From contig NC_014960.1 of assembly GCF_000199675.1 (NCBI RefSeq), forward strand, positions 1,612,001 through 1,676,000: a DNA stretch of 64,000 bases, read 5' to 3'. Source of the stretch: Anaerolinea thermophila UNI-1 (GTDB taxonomy: Bacteria > Chloroflexota > Anaerolineae > Anaerolineales > Anaerolineaceae). Position 1 is the stretch's first letter. Every line of letters starts with the position of its first letter. The notes under the pieces were generated by a model, which saw only the letters and a program-made list of their open reading frames with translations, ran no database searches and was not told the DNA's origin. A program made the translations under genes and the position numbers. This document shows positions 9,058-18,502 of this stretch, one piece after another.

Positions 9058-9347
9058 AGGGTTGAATTTTCGCTGTCATTGTTTCTAGCGGGTTCATCCT
9101 GCTCTTCGTTGATGGATAATTCCCCATTTTCGTATTTTCGTAGAATATCTTTTGCTTTCTCTGCATCCTCTTCTGCCACCAGGATATCTACAGCACCCAA
9201 GGGCCCTACGGTTAACCCGTAGGCAATTCCTGCGCTCTCAGGCACAATCCACACAGAAATATCGTAAGACTCTAACAGCATACGAATCATCTCTGCGGAG
9301 AGCATTCCTGGAGCCGTATAAACACACTCAAAGCGGGGTTGTTCCAT
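9054..9347 (-). CDS. DUF2007-type small protein
   Basis: Protein of 97 residues resembling the DUF2007 group (annotated as putative prokaryotic signal-transducing proteins). It shows the usual pattern: an early beta strand followed by a helix reading AEMIRMLLESYDI, a central VDILVAEEDAEKAKDIL helix, and an acidic disordered tail. Function is not known. Its start overlaps the end of the YprB-like exonuclease gene by 20 bp, so it is the third cistron of the mrfAB-like operon. The stop overlaps the stop of the convergent aminotransferase by 3 bases. Confidence 0.7.
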   Translation of the reverse strand: MEQPRFECVYTAPGMLSAEMIRMLLESYDISVWIVPESAGIAYGLTVGPLGAVDILVAEEDAEKAKDILRKYENGELSINEEQDEPARNNDSENSTL

Positions 9348-10569
9348 AAGAATCCTTCCTTTTCTTTTGTTCCAGGCGCTGAATTCGATGGGAGATTTCC
9401 CGAAGCCATTCTTTCCTCTTCCATAAAGGTAAAGGCAATGTATTGCACAAGGTGAACGCGCGATTTGCCCATTCCAGAGCGATCTCCAGATTTTTGAGTG
9501 TATGTTCGTAAATTTTCGCTAACTCAAGGTGGGCTTCAAGGTTCCCATATTCTGCTGCTTTCTTCCATAACTCTATGGCTTCCGGGAGGTTCCCTTTTTT
9601 CTTATGAATTTCAGCATTTCTGAGAAAGGTTTTTATCAGGATATCTTGTGGCATTTCTTCAGATAAGGCTTGAGAGTATAGATGGGAAGCCATATCCCAG
9701 TATCCCATGTCATGATACAGGCGGGCAACAGAAGCTAAATCCATAGAGTGCAGAGGGAATATTTCTGGTTGTGATAACACCCGGCTCATAAATTGAAAAA
9801 GTGCGGCCATCGAGAGGATATCTACACGGTTATGATAAAACACTCCATTCAGAAGAGAAAAATCTTTTGTTTTTAAATACCTAAAATATATCTCAGGAAT
9901 GAGATAGCCAGGCACTTCCTGTTCCTCTCGCTGGACATGTAAAATCTGCTTTTCCAGTTCTGAAAGACTGCAACTCTCCAACCTTTCTCTCCAGAATCGC
10001 CGGGCAAGATGGAGAAGGTCAATGTGATTTTTTTCCTCCGGTATGGTTTGCATGCGGTTAAGGATGAAACGTGTCTGAAGCAGAGGCAGGTCAAAAGACT
10101 TCCCGTTGAAGGTAACAATCACAGGAAAGGGTGAAAGGATACGGTGAATTTCCTCTAAAAAGGCAAATTCATCAACGGGCTCTGGTAAGAAAATCTGGTG
10201 CACTTCAAATCGTTTTTCTTTGTAGAGCCCAATTCCTGCCATGAAAGCAAATGTGCCTGTTCCGCCAACTAATCCAGAGGTTTCGGTGTCAATAAATACT
10301 ACATCACTCAAGGTTAGCGCTGAAATTTGGGGGGTTTTAGCCCATTCCCCAATCATGCCGAGAGGAGCAGAATCTTCAATAAGTACTTCTCCATGAGGAT
10401 AAGGCAATGGGTACGATTGGATAACTTTGTATAGCCGGTCCTGAAAGGTAGAATCATTTACTTGCCTGGTCTGTCCATGATTATCTGTTAAGACATTTGT
10501 TTCGGATTTGGACGAACCATTATCTTTCTTATATCCTAGGGACTGTAATTTTTCTCGCAGATTTGTCAT
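9328..10569 (-). CDS. mrfB: MrfB/YprB-like DEDD exonuclease with C-terminal TPRs
   Basis: Ribonuclease-H-fold exonuclease of 413 residues like Bacillus YprB/MrfB, the partner of the MrfA helicase in repair of mitomycin C damage. The DEDD catalytic set is visible: FIDTETSGL near residue 92, TFNGKSFDLPLL near 153, and HNRVDILSM near 245. The last 150 residues form TPR-like helical pairs (for example ARLYHDMGYWDMASHLYSQAL). It overlaps the mrfA stop by 4 bp, consistent with coupled expression and joint action. A short gene for a DUF2007 protein overlaps its end. Confidence 0.87.
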   Translation of the reverse strand: MTNLREKLQSLGYKKDNGSSKSETNVLTDNHGQTRQVNDSTFQDRLYKVIQSYPLPYPHGEVLIEDSAPLGMIGEWAKTPQISALTLSDVVFIDTETSGLVGGTGTFAFMAGIGLYKEKRFEVHQIFLPEPVDEFAFLEEIHRILSPFPVIVTFNGKSFDLPLLQTRFILNRMQTIPEEKNHIDLLHLARRFWRERLESCSLSELEKQILHVQREEQEVPGYLIPEIYFRYLKTKDFSLLNGVFYHNRVDILSMAALFQFMSRVLSQPEIFPLHSMDLASVARLYHDMGYWDMASHLYSQALSEEMPQDILIKTFLRNAEIHKKKGNLPEAIELWKKAAEYGNLEAHLELAKIYEHTLKNLEIALEWANRAFTLCNTLPLPLWKRKEWLREISHRIQRLEQKKRKDSYGTTPL

Positions 10570-13100
10570 TTCACTTCTAATTGTATCAGCCCATTTAAGA
10601 TATTCAGGATTGCCAGCGTTTCCTGTTTCCCGCCCATACCATTTTCACCTGCTGGCCCGACGCAGGATGGACATCCATGTTCGCAGGGACAGGTTTCTAC
10701 CAGGATGGCGGCTTCCTTGAACAGAGTTTCTTCGATTTCATAGAGTTTTTTACTCAGTCCAATCCCGCCAGGAATCTGGTCATAAACCACCAGTGTAGGT
10801 TGTCCATCCGAAAGGGGCGATTGCGGTTCAGAAAATACTCCAATATCCTCAGTATCGCACATCAAGAAGAGTGGTGCTGCATGATGAATAAGATAACTCA
10901 GTCCCGCCAATCCGCTTTGAATACGCTGGTTCTCTTCCACTCTCTGATGACAGGACGGGCATAATGTAATGAGGTTCTCTGGACGATTGGCTTCTTGGGC
11001 GGAGGAGAACATCCGGAAAGGTACTTTGTGGTGTACATGATGTGCCTTTCCCTGTTCTGGGGTACCACATAACTGGCAGGTGTAGTGATCCCGTTTTCTT
11101 ATCGATTCCCGAATCTTAATCCATTCGGGTCCGTAGTCGTTGGGATCATTTCTCCACAACCCAGCCTGTCTGAGGAAATTAACGGAGACCTCGCTTAAAC
11201 TTCTCCAGTATCCCGTGGTGAACAGGGTGGAAGGAGGAAGTTCCAGCGATTCTGTACCAAGGTTTTCACGAGAATACCAGCGTATTTTCTTGAATCCTGT
11301 CACCTGATGGGTGACTTTCAGTTCCCCAAAAAACTTGTTTCCTCCCCGGGTTGGCTCATTATAAAGCACCTGTTGTTTTTCCACCGTAGTTTCCTGCACT
11401 GGTTCGGTGTAATAATCGAGTTCGGATGGCTCGAGCCAGGCAATCCCTCGATCTAAATCCAGGGTTTGTACCCAGTAGGTTTCTCCAGCATGCAAATACA
11501 CTGCGCCTGGATGGACCATCCATAATGCACTGGAACGATCTACCACCCCAACAACTTTGGGCTTCCCATCTATAATCTGCTGCAATTGAACTGTATCTGG
11601 GGAGGTGGTTCTCAGGGAGATTTGCGAGGCGGGATACTGGTCTGCGGTCCAGATAAATCGTGTGGTGCCGGCATGAAGTTCACCACTTTCAGCCAGAAAA
11701 GACAGAATCTCCTCGACGGTTTCCGCTGAAACACCTCCAAAACCCTCACCTCGATAAAAGGGGAGTTCAAAGGCGGCACAACGAATGTGCTGAACCAAAA
11801 TCAACAGATTGTTGGGGTCTACCAGTGCCATTTCAGGGGATTGTTCAAAAATATACTCAGGAAATCTCATCAAATATTGATCAAGCGGATCGGAAGAGGC
11901 AACCAAGAGCGAAACAGCCAGATCAGTTTTTCTCCCGGCACGCCCTATCTGTTGACGAGTAGAAGCAATTGAACCCGGATAGCCTACCAAGACAGAAGCA
12001 GAAAGGGTGCCAATATCTATTCCCAATTCTAAAGCATTTGTGGCTACTACGCAGTGGATTTCTCCCTTGCGAAGTTTGGCTTCAATAGTGCGTCTTTCTG
12101 TGGGTAAATATCCACTGCGATACCCTTCAATCCATTGCGGGGAGCCAGGAAAACGATCCCGTAAATATCGGAGCAGCAGTTCAACCGTTCGACGTGTACG
12201 GGCAAATGTGATGGTCTGGATGCCGTGAGTAATCAGGGGAGAAAGCAGTTTCAGGGCTTCATGAATGGCACTGGCCCGTATCCCCAAATGCTCATTGATT
12301 ACCGGTGGATTGTAGAGAAAGATTCTCCTGGGGCCTGCTGGTGAACCATCTTGAGAAATCAATTGAATTTTGTCTTCAATCAAACTTTGGGCAAACGGTA
12401 GCGGATTGGCTATGGTGGCCGAACTCAGGATGAATTGTGGAGATGCCCCATAGAAGGAAGCCACTCTTTTCAACCTTCGGATGACATTCGCAAAATGAGA
12501 CCCGAAAACCCCTCTGTAAATGTGGGCTTCGTCAATGATGATAAACCGCAGGTTCCGGAAAAATTCTGCCCAGAGAGTATGATGAGGCAAAATCCCCATA
12601 TGCAACATATCAGGGTTACTCAGCACTATTCGTGCATTTTTTCGGAGGTCGTTTCGATGACTCGCGGGGGTGTCACCGTCATAAATGCCCACGGGGATTT
12701 GCTTGGGTAAAGAGGTATGAGATTGGAGGAGTTTGGCAAGTTGCGTCTGTTGATCTTGGGCTAATGCCTTTGTTGGGAAAAGGTAAAGGGCTCTGGAAGA
12801 AGGATGTTTCAGACAGTCGTCTAAAACAGGAAGATTATAGGCAAGTGTCTTGCCACTGGCAGTACCCGTAGCAAGCATAACGTGATTGCCCTGATGAATC
12901 AATTCGTATGCTTGTACTTGATGGCTGTATAATTGATTAATCCCTAGGGAATGGAGAGCATTTTTCAGATCCGGATGAAGAGATTCTGGAATATTTCCCC
13001 AAAGAGCCGGACGAGGGGGAATCTCCTCTATACGAACAATATTTTTTTCAATTTCCGGGTCACTCACCCAAACGAGCAGGACTTTCTCCAAATGGTTCAT
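10566..13100 (-). CDS. mrfA: MrfA/YprA-like DEAH helicase with embedded HNH nuclease domain
   Basis: Superfamily 2 helicase of 844 residues. Motif I is ATGTASGKT (near 80), motif II is DEAH (near 190), motif III is SSATIANP, and motif VI is QIGRAGRK (near 385). The C-terminal part is the DUF1998 region that ends with a Zn-binding CPCEHGCPSC (near 810), as in YprA/MrfA, a 3'-5' helicase in mitomycin C repair. Between the two halves of the C-terminal region lies an HNH module (about 670-725) with CQLCG, HHVHHKVPF and CPSCHQ. The HNH is unusual for the family and could give the helicase its own nicking activity. The start is uncertain: an ATG at 13100 is used. Confidence 0.88.
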   Translation of the reverse strand: MNHLEKVLLVWVSDPEIEKNIVRIEEIPPRPALWGNIPESLHPDLKNALHSLGINQLYSHQVQAYELIHQGNHVMLATGTASGKTLAYNLPVLDDCLKHPSSRALYLFPTKALAQDQQTQLAKLLQSHTSLPKQIPVGIYDGDTPASHRNDLRKNARIVLSNPDMLHMGILPHHTLWAEFFRNLRFIIIDEAHIYRGVFGSHFANVIRRLKRVASFYGASPQFILSSATIANPLPFAQSLIEDKIQLISQDGSPAGPRRIFLYNPPVINEHLGIRASAIHEALKLLSPLITHGIQTITFARTRRTVELLLRYLRDRFPGSPQWIEGYRSGYLPTERRTIEAKLRKGEIHCVVATNALELGIDIGTLSASVLVGYPGSIASTRQQIGRAGRKTDLAVSLLVASSDPLDQYLMRFPEYIFEQSPEMALVDPNNLLILVQHIRCAAFELPFYRGEGFGGVSAETVEEILSFLAESGELHAGTTRFIWTADQYPASQISLRTTSPDTVQLQQIIDGKPKVVGVVDRSSALWMVHPGAVYLHAGETYWVQTLDLDRGIAWLEPSELDYYTEPVQETTVEKQQVLYNEPTRGGNKFFGELKVTHQVTGFKKIRWYSRENLGTESLELPPSTLFTTGYWRSLSEVSVNFLRQAGLWRNDPNDYGPEWIKIRESIRKRDHYTCQLCGTPEQGKAHHVHHKVPFRMFSSAQEANRPENLITLCPSCHQRVEENQRIQSGLAGLSYLIHHAAPLFLMCDTEDIGVFSEPQSPLSDGQPTLVVYDQIPGGIGLSKKLYEIEETLFKEAAILVETCPCEHGCPSCVGPAGENGMGGKQETLAILNILNGLIQLEVK

Positions 13101-13156
13101 TGACTTTACGTTTTTACCTTACTTTGAAGATATTATCAAGGAATTTCGGCATTTCT

Positions 13157-13906
13157 ATGAATGCAATGATTACCAGTCTCTTGATTTTTTTCTCTGGTTG
13201 GCTTGCCGGAGGTTTGGTCAACTGGTTGGCTGATTGGTTGCCTGTTGAAAGCAGGCTGGGTGGCTTAATCTGTTCGTCGTGCCGGAAAGAGATAAGTTGG
13301 CTGGATTACTGGACACTTTTTCCCTGTAAACATTGTGGAAGAACACGTGGATTGCGGACGTGGCTGCTTCATTTTGGGTTGGGAATAGCATTTTTAGGAG
13401 TTCACTGGACAGGTTCTCCACGTCTTTCGGAAGTTGAAGCCATGTTATGGTTGACGTATTCTTCCCTAATTGTAGTCATTGACTTCGAACATCGTCTGAT
13501 TCTTGAGAAAACTTCAATTGCAGGAGGAATTCTGGCTTTTGTAATTGGCGTGCGTCTTCACGGCATTGGAATGACCCTGGCGGGTGGTACTGCGGGCGCG
13601 GCTTTACTGTTTTTACTTTTTCTTGGAGGCGAGGTATTCAGACGCTGGATGGAGAAACGCCGCGGGGAACCCATTTCAGAGGTTGCCATGGGGTTTGGCG
13701 ATGTCATCCTTTCCGGTATCATTGGGCTTATTCTTGGCTGGCCCGGTATTCTCGCTGGACTCTTTCTTGCAATTTTGGCAGGTGGCATTGTCAGCGGCCT
13801 GATCATGTTCTCCATGATCATTAGAAAAAATTACCAGGCTTTTACGGCAATTCCTTATGGCCCTTACCTGATTTTTGCGACGCTTTACCTGTTGTTTCTT
13901 TCTTAA
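13157..13906 (+). CDS. Prepilin peptidase (A24 family)
   Basis: Polytopic membrane aspartyl protease that cleaves and methylates type IV prepilin-like leaders. About 249 residues with a start at the ATG at 13157, which places a hydrophobic helix and the CSSCRKE...CKHCG zinc motif where the family has them; the longer frame starting with TTG at 13100 overlaps the divergent helicase start and has no ribosome site. Catalytic aspartates are in VIDFEHRLI (near residue 115) and GFGDVILSG (near 178). It implies type IV pili or competence pseudopili elsewhere in the genome. The stop overlaps the convergent PEPCK stop by 4 bp. Confidence 0.86.
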   Translation: MNAMITSLLIFFSGWLAGGLVNWLADWLPVESRLGGLICSSCRKEISWLDYWTLFPCKHCGRTRGLRTWLLHFGLGIAFLGVHWTGSPRLSEVEAMLWLTYSSLIVVIDFEHRLILEKTSIAGGILAFVIGVRLHGIGMTLAGGTAGAALLFLLFLGGEVFRRWMEKRRGEPISEVAMGFGDVILSGIIGLILGWPGILAGLFLAILAGGIVSGLIMFSMIIRKNYQAFTAIPYGPYLIFATLYLLFLS

Positions 13907-15531
13907 CCCAGTTTCTGCGGTCTCAAATCTTTTCTTCCGGGCCCAGCAAGCACTACTTCTGGTGAGACTTCCTGAACAAATGGCTCAAAGTTTTTATTGA
14001 ATTGTTCAACCAGAAGAGAGGCTTGCTGCTCATATGCCTCTGGATCTGCCCAGGTTTGACGTGGGTTGAGAATCTCACTGGGAACTCCTGGGCATTCCAG
14101 AGGAATGCTTAATCCGAAATGAGGTTCGATCTGATACTCCACATGTTCCAGATCCCCATGGAGGGCAGCGCGGATGAGGGCTCTGGTATAAGGCAGGCGA
14201 ATGCGTTGACCAACTCCGTAAGGCCCGCCTGTCCAGCCTGTATTCACTAACCATACCCTTGCCTGGTGCCGCTGAATTTTTTCACCTAACAGATGAGCAT
14301 ATTCATGAGGATGTAAAGGCAGGAAAGGTGCACCGAAACAGGTTGAGAAGGTGGCTTGAGGTTCAGTCCCCAAACCGGTTTCAGTACCTGCAAGTTTTGA
14401 AGTGTATCCTGAGAGGAAGTAATACATGGCTTGTTCGGGGCTTAGGAGGGCAATCGGAGGCAATACCCCAAAAGCGTCAGCAGATAAGAAAAAGATATTT
14501 TTCGGGTGACCTCCTCTGCCTTCGGGAACAAAGTTAGGAATGTAGTGCAGAGGGTATGCCCCTCGAGTATTTTCTGTGCGATGATCGTCGTCGAAATCCA
14601 ATTCGCGGCTAATGGTGTCTATGGTTACATTTTCAAGAACTGCCCCAAAACTTTGGGTTGCCTGCCAGATCAAGGGTTCTAACTCGGGACGTAGATGGAT
14701 GGTTTTGGCGTAACATCCTCCTTCAAAATTGAAGATTCCATCATCAGCCCAGCCATGCTCATCGTCTCCTATCAGACGACGTTCAGGATCTGAAGACAGG
14801 GTCGTTTTGCCCGTTCCAGACAGCCCAAAAAACAACGCTACATCTTGTTCTTGCCCAATATTGGCAGAGCAATGCATGGAGAGAACCCCTTTTTGGGGTA
14901 AGAGGTAATTTAATACGGTAAAAATGGACTTCTTAATCTCTCCGGCATAACTGGTGCCTGCAATCAGAATGACTTTTTTCTTTAAATCCAGTGCAATAAC
15001 TGTTTCAGAGCGGGTTCCATCCTCCTCCGGAGAGGCAAGAAATTCGGGCAAATGAAATATGGTAAATTCAGGGCGGTGATGGACCAGTTGATCATGAGGA
15101 AGTCGCAAAAACAGGTTATAGGCAAACAAAGCCGCCCATGCTTTTTCCGTAATCAACCGAATGGGCAGCGCAAATGATGGATGTGCTCCTGCTTGTAAGT
15201 CCTGAATAAAGACATCTTTTCCCTGCAGGTAGGCTCTTGCTTTGGCGAGTAAGCGTTCGAATTTTTCTGGCGCAAGAGGTTGATTGACTTTTCCCCACCA
15301 AATCTGATTCTCGATGCTGGGGTGTCTTACGATGAATTTGTCACTGGGAGAACGCCCGGTATGTTTTCCTGTATTTACAACCACAGCGCCTGTTCGGGAA
15401 AGGATGCTTTCTCCTCGCAAGATGGATTGTTCGATGAGACCTGCAGGGGGCAGATTCCAATAGGCTGTACGAAGGTTTTGCAAACCGTGCAACTCCAGAC
15501 TGTAATCTCCTGGGATACCTGTGTAAATCAT
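13903..15531 (-). CDS. pckA: Phosphoenolpyruvate carboxykinase (ATP)
   Basis: Converts oxaloacetate and ATP to PEP, CO2 and ADP (reversible; in anaerobes it may also carboxylate PEP). 542 residues, the normal length. The P-loop GLSGTGKTTLS (near 235) and the following DDEHGWADDG metal/ADP segment are intact, as are HTGRSPSDKF near the N-terminus and the IRLPYTRALI near 450. The ATG has CAGGAGAG seven bases upstream. It lies just downstream of a large lipoprotein gene on the same strand (15 bp gap) but is probably not functionally related to it. Confidence 0.95.
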   Translation of the reverse strand: MIYTGIPGDYSLELHGLQNLRTAYWNLPPAGLIEQSILRGESILSRTGAVVVNTGKHTGRSPSDKFIVRHPSIENQIWWGKVNQPLAPEKFERLLAKARAYLQGKDVFIQDLQAGAHPSFALPIRLITEKAWAALFAYNLFLRLPHDQLVHHRPEFTIFHLPEFLASPEEDGTRSETVIALDLKKKVILIAGTSYAGEIKKSIFTVLNYLLPQKGVLSMHCSANIGQEQDVALFFGLSGTGKTTLSSDPERRLIGDDEHGWADDGIFNFEGGCYAKTIHLRPELEPLIWQATQSFGAVLENVTIDTISRELDFDDDHRTENTRGAYPLHYIPNFVPEGRGGHPKNIFFLSADAFGVLPPIALLSPEQAMYYFLSGYTSKLAGTETGLGTEPQATFSTCFGAPFLPLHPHEYAHLLGEKIQRHQARVWLVNTGWTGGPYGVGQRIRLPYTRALIRAALHGDLEHVEYQIEPHFGLSIPLECPGVPSEILNPRQTWADPEAYEQQASLLVEQFNKNFEPFVQEVSPEVVLAGPGRKDLRPQKLG

Positions 15532-15546
15532 CCAGACTCTCCTGAT

Positions 15547-18015
15547 TTATTCTTTAGGGTGAAATTGATTGAACCAAAACCATAACACGTCTTCAGCGGG
15601 TTTTCCGCGAACCGAAACAGACTTATCGGCCAGCGCGATGGGAGGAAAATACCCATCAGATACAACACCTGCAACCCATTCGGATTGACTGATCACCTGA
15701 AGAAAAGCATTGTAAATCTCTGCCTGTTCTCGGAAAGACTCCTCTGCCGCCGAAATGTCCAGACCGCCCTGATAGAAAACAAATAGGGGGAGACAGTTGC
15801 CGTTTGAAGGGATACAACCATTTGCGCTCCCTTTGGAAGAGGGATAAGCAAGTTCTACTACAATGGGGAGGTCGTATTGATCCCGAATGAGCCGGATTTT
15901 GTTTTCAATGAGTTCGCGCGCGGGCGGGATGAGGTTTTCGGCTTGAGGATCTTCCTGACTGGTCAGCGGATCATATACATGGACAAAAATCAAATCGGTT
16001 TCTTTCAATATTTCGCTTAGTGTGTCCAGGTTCTGCGAAGAAGATATTTGCCATGCGACTTTCCCAGAATAGATTTTCCGAATCTGTTGGATAAGGTCAA
16101 TCCAGTAGGCTTTCAAATCGGCATCACTGACTACGGGAGCACCATTGGGTAAAGAATTGCCGGGAAGCACAGGTTCCAAATTTTCCGGATTGAGAATAAA
16201 GATTTCTGTACCGGATACACTTGCCAGTGCCGCATGATGAAGGATAAACGTCCGGTAGCGATCCAGCCAGGTTTTCCACCACCCGGACGTACCCGGGCAT
16301 TCACTCCACCACACAGCAGGAGGTTTTTCAAAGGCGGCAGTGGGGCGCAGGGCAATGTTGATTTGTTTGGATCGGGCAATCTGTATTGTGTTAGAAAGGT
16401 CTTCCCATGTGGCATCTACACCAGTTAACCATTGAAGATTAGGCGGGTCGGTGGTGGTAAAATGCCATGTCGGTGAGAGAATGAGATAATTGGCATTCAT
16501 TTGGGCAAGATCTTCAATTGCCCAGGGAATAAACGGCTGCCATGATGGATGATAATCGGCTGGAAAAGCCACGCCCTGAATAAAACTGCCTGGCTTGGGG
16601 GGGATGGTGCCCGCAGGGACAGTAATGGGCTCAAGAGGGGGTAATTGCCATTTCCATTCCTTAACCACTTCTGTAATCTTGATGCCCTCTGCAGGAGGGG
16701 TGAAGCGTTTTGTGCCCGGATTGTCAGGTCCAAAAGTCGTCAAATCGTCGGCAATCCCGCACTGATCGTTTCTGCAGAAGCGATATGCAGTTTCTCCAAT
16801 GGCATCCAGTGGACTGTAAAGAATATACAGCCACTGGTGATTCCCAAGAGGCCACATGGGCAAAGGTTCTGTCCAACCATAGGGATTGAATTGAATCGAG
16901 ATGCTTTCGTTGGCGCCAGTTGTTTCTGGAACAGTCAGGTAAAAGGAAATGCTCCCTTTTCCTGGAGATTTCCAGGTTTCAATTTGATCCTCAATCATGA
17001 CATTTTGCGCAGGGACAATAAATTGCCGAACTCGAAACTCTCCCTGTTTGGTTCGCTCGGCATTCCAGAAACCATCACCCAGAGTGTACTTATATCTTAA
17101 GTCCAGGCCAACAGGCAGTTCCAGAGTAAGGCGATAAGTGCCGTCTTGTTGATAGGTGAGATAAGGAGCCCGGGAGGCTAAAACGTTCATCCCCCCCCGC
17201 AAATCAGCAAAGGTATTTCCGAGGGTAGAGATATTTCCTACCATGCGAATAGGGATTCCCGAAGGGCTATCCTCAGGCGGGGTTACCACGAAAGTGACCT
17301 GGACTTTTGGGGCAGGTTGTACCAGAATTTCTGCTGGGGTCATGGCTTCCTCAATCACCTGGGCACCTTGCTGGAATGGAACAAATTCCCCATTCAGACT
17401 CACTACTACCAGATGATGTGTCCAGGGGGGGAGCCCGTCCAGAGTAAAGGAACCATCCGCTGCTGTCAGCATGGTGACACCTGCCGCGGTGACCAGCACA
17501 TTTGGCACAGGGGTACGGTCCAGAGCATTCAATACAACTCCCTGGATTCGCCCGAATGGACCTTGATAAGGAGTGTCATTCCAACCTGCAATGAAATCCT
17601 CTACACTTCCAGGGTCTTTTACGTAATACAAGCGATACCGTATTTGTTTCTTTTGGGTGTTGTACTCAATCGCGATGCTCTTGCTTTCCCGAATGTAACG
17701 ATATTTGACGAGACTTCCCACCGCAAATGGCAAACGAACAGAATATTTCAAGTCATTCTGTCTTTGCAGAGGGTAACGTTGGGGATTAAGAGCAATGCCC
17801 GTAACCTCATCTAACACTTCAAGGCTCAGGTTTTCTCCCTCTTTTAGAGGTTGGGACAAGGTAGCCTGAAAGGTCACCTCAGCCATGAGAGTTTGCGAGG
17901 TGGTGTTTTGAGAGAGGATTTGCACTGTAGGAGTTGGTGAAGTGCATGAAATCAAAAAGAAGATGAGAAGAGGGATGAGCCAGTTGACTTTTGGTTTGGG
18001 GTAATTTCTTCTCAT
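15547..18015 (-). CDS. Large lipoprotein with regulatory-like, starch-binding-like and glycosidase-like domains
   Basis: Exported protein of 822 residues. I start it at 18015, where GGGGGAAAGAG precedes the ATG and the product opens with a basic stretch, a hydrophobic core and the lipobox LISC; the 49-residue upstream extension runs into nusB and has no signal. Residues about 160-240 resemble a carboxypeptidase-regulatory-like beta domain (GVVLNALDRTPVPNV), about 250-500 carry repeated CBM20-like beta domains (YKYTLGDGFWN), and about 540-820 look like a TIM-barrel glycosidase region with GH113-like features. Catalytic residues cannot be assigned with confidence. It is likely anchored outside the membrane and acts on carbohydrate. 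Confidence 0.75.
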   Translation of the reverse strand: MRRNYPKPKVNWLIPLLIFFLISCTSPTPTVQILSQNTTSQTLMAEVTFQATLSQPLKEGENLSLEVLDEVTGIALNPQRYPLQRQNDLKYSVRLPFAVGSLVKYRYIRESKSIAIEYNTQKKQIRYRLYYVKDPGSVEDFIAGWNDTPYQGPFGRIQGVVLNALDRTPVPNVLVTAAGVTMLTAADGSFTLDGLPPWTHHLVVVSLNGEFVPFQQGAQVIEEAMTPAEILVQPAPKVQVTFVVTPPEDSPSGIPIRMVGNISTLGNTFADLRGGMNVLASRAPYLTYQQDGTYRLTLELPVGLDLRYKYTLGDGFWNAERTKQGEFRVRQFIVPAQNVMIEDQIETWKSPGKGSISFYLTVPETTGANESISIQFNPYGWTEPLPMWPLGNHQWLYILYSPLDAIGETAYRFCRNDQCGIADDLTTFGPDNPGTKRFTPPAEGIKITEVVKEWKWQLPPLEPITVPAGTIPPKPGSFIQGVAFPADYHPSWQPFIPWAIEDLAQMNANYLILSPTWHFTTTDPPNLQWLTGVDATWEDLSNTIQIARSKQINIALRPTAAFEKPPAVWWSECPGTSGWWKTWLDRYRTFILHHAALASVSGTEIFILNPENLEPVLPGNSLPNGAPVVSDADLKAYWIDLIQQIRKIYSGKVAWQISSSQNLDTLSEILKETDLIFVHVYDPLTSQEDPQAENLIPPARELIENKIRLIRDQYDLPIVVELAYPSSKGSANGCIPSNGNCLPLFVFYQGGLDISAAEESFREQAEIYNAFLQVISQSEWVAGVVSDGYFPPIALADKSVSVRGKPAEDVLWFWFNQFHPKE

Positions 18016-18031
18016 CTCTTTCCCCCGTTTG

Positions 18032-18499
18032 TCAATCCTGAGAAGTTTGATGAGGATCCAAGGGAGATTGAAATTGACTGAATTCCTGCTTAATTTCCGT
18101 TTCTCGATCTGCCAGGCTTCCCAGCACGCCGTTGACGAAACGAGCAGAACTATCAGAGCCATACTTTTTGGCTAGTTCAACAGCTTCATTGATGGCTACT
18201 TTGACAGGTGTGCATTGCCCGACAGCAAATTCCCATAAAGCAATTCTCAGAATGTTTCGGTCTATCACAGCCACCTGATCAAGGGGCCACTCAGGCGCAT
18301 GTTTGGCAATTTGTACATCCAGTTGATGAGTAATGGGGAGAACTCCCATGACGATTTCTCTGGCGAAATCAGCCAGTTCGTCCTGGAGTTTTGCATCTTT
18401 TATGCGTTCCTCTAAGACGTCACCGGGTAGATGATTGGTCAGGTCTATTTCATATAAGGCTTCAAGAGCCACTGCTCGTGCCCGCGTTCTTAACTTCAT
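18032..18499 (-). CDS. nusB: Transcription antitermination factor NusB
   Basis: All-helical RNA-binding protein of 155 residues that, with S10 (NusE), binds boxA RNA for antitermination on rRNA operons. It shows the family features: an N-terminal RTRARAVALEALYE, the NILRIALWEF core, and the C-terminal VAINEAVELAKKYG followed by FVNGVLGSL. It follows an Asp23-family gene by 3 bp, the same arrangement seen in many Firmicutes and related bacteria (yqhY-nusB). Confidence 0.93.
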   Translation of the reverse strand: MKLRTRARAVALEALYEIDLTNHLPGDVLEERIKDAKLQDELADFAREIVMGVLPITHQLDVQIAKHAPEWPLDQVAVIDRNILRIALWEFAVGQCTPVKVAINEAVELAKKYGSDSSARFVNGVLGSLADRETEIKQEFSQFQSPLDPHQTSQD

Positions 18500-18502
18500 A
18501 GG

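Noticed and set aside
18016..18162. 49-residue N-terminal extension of the large lipoprotein
   Set aside because: It lies in nusB sequence, has no ribosome site and would hide the lipoprotein signal sequence.
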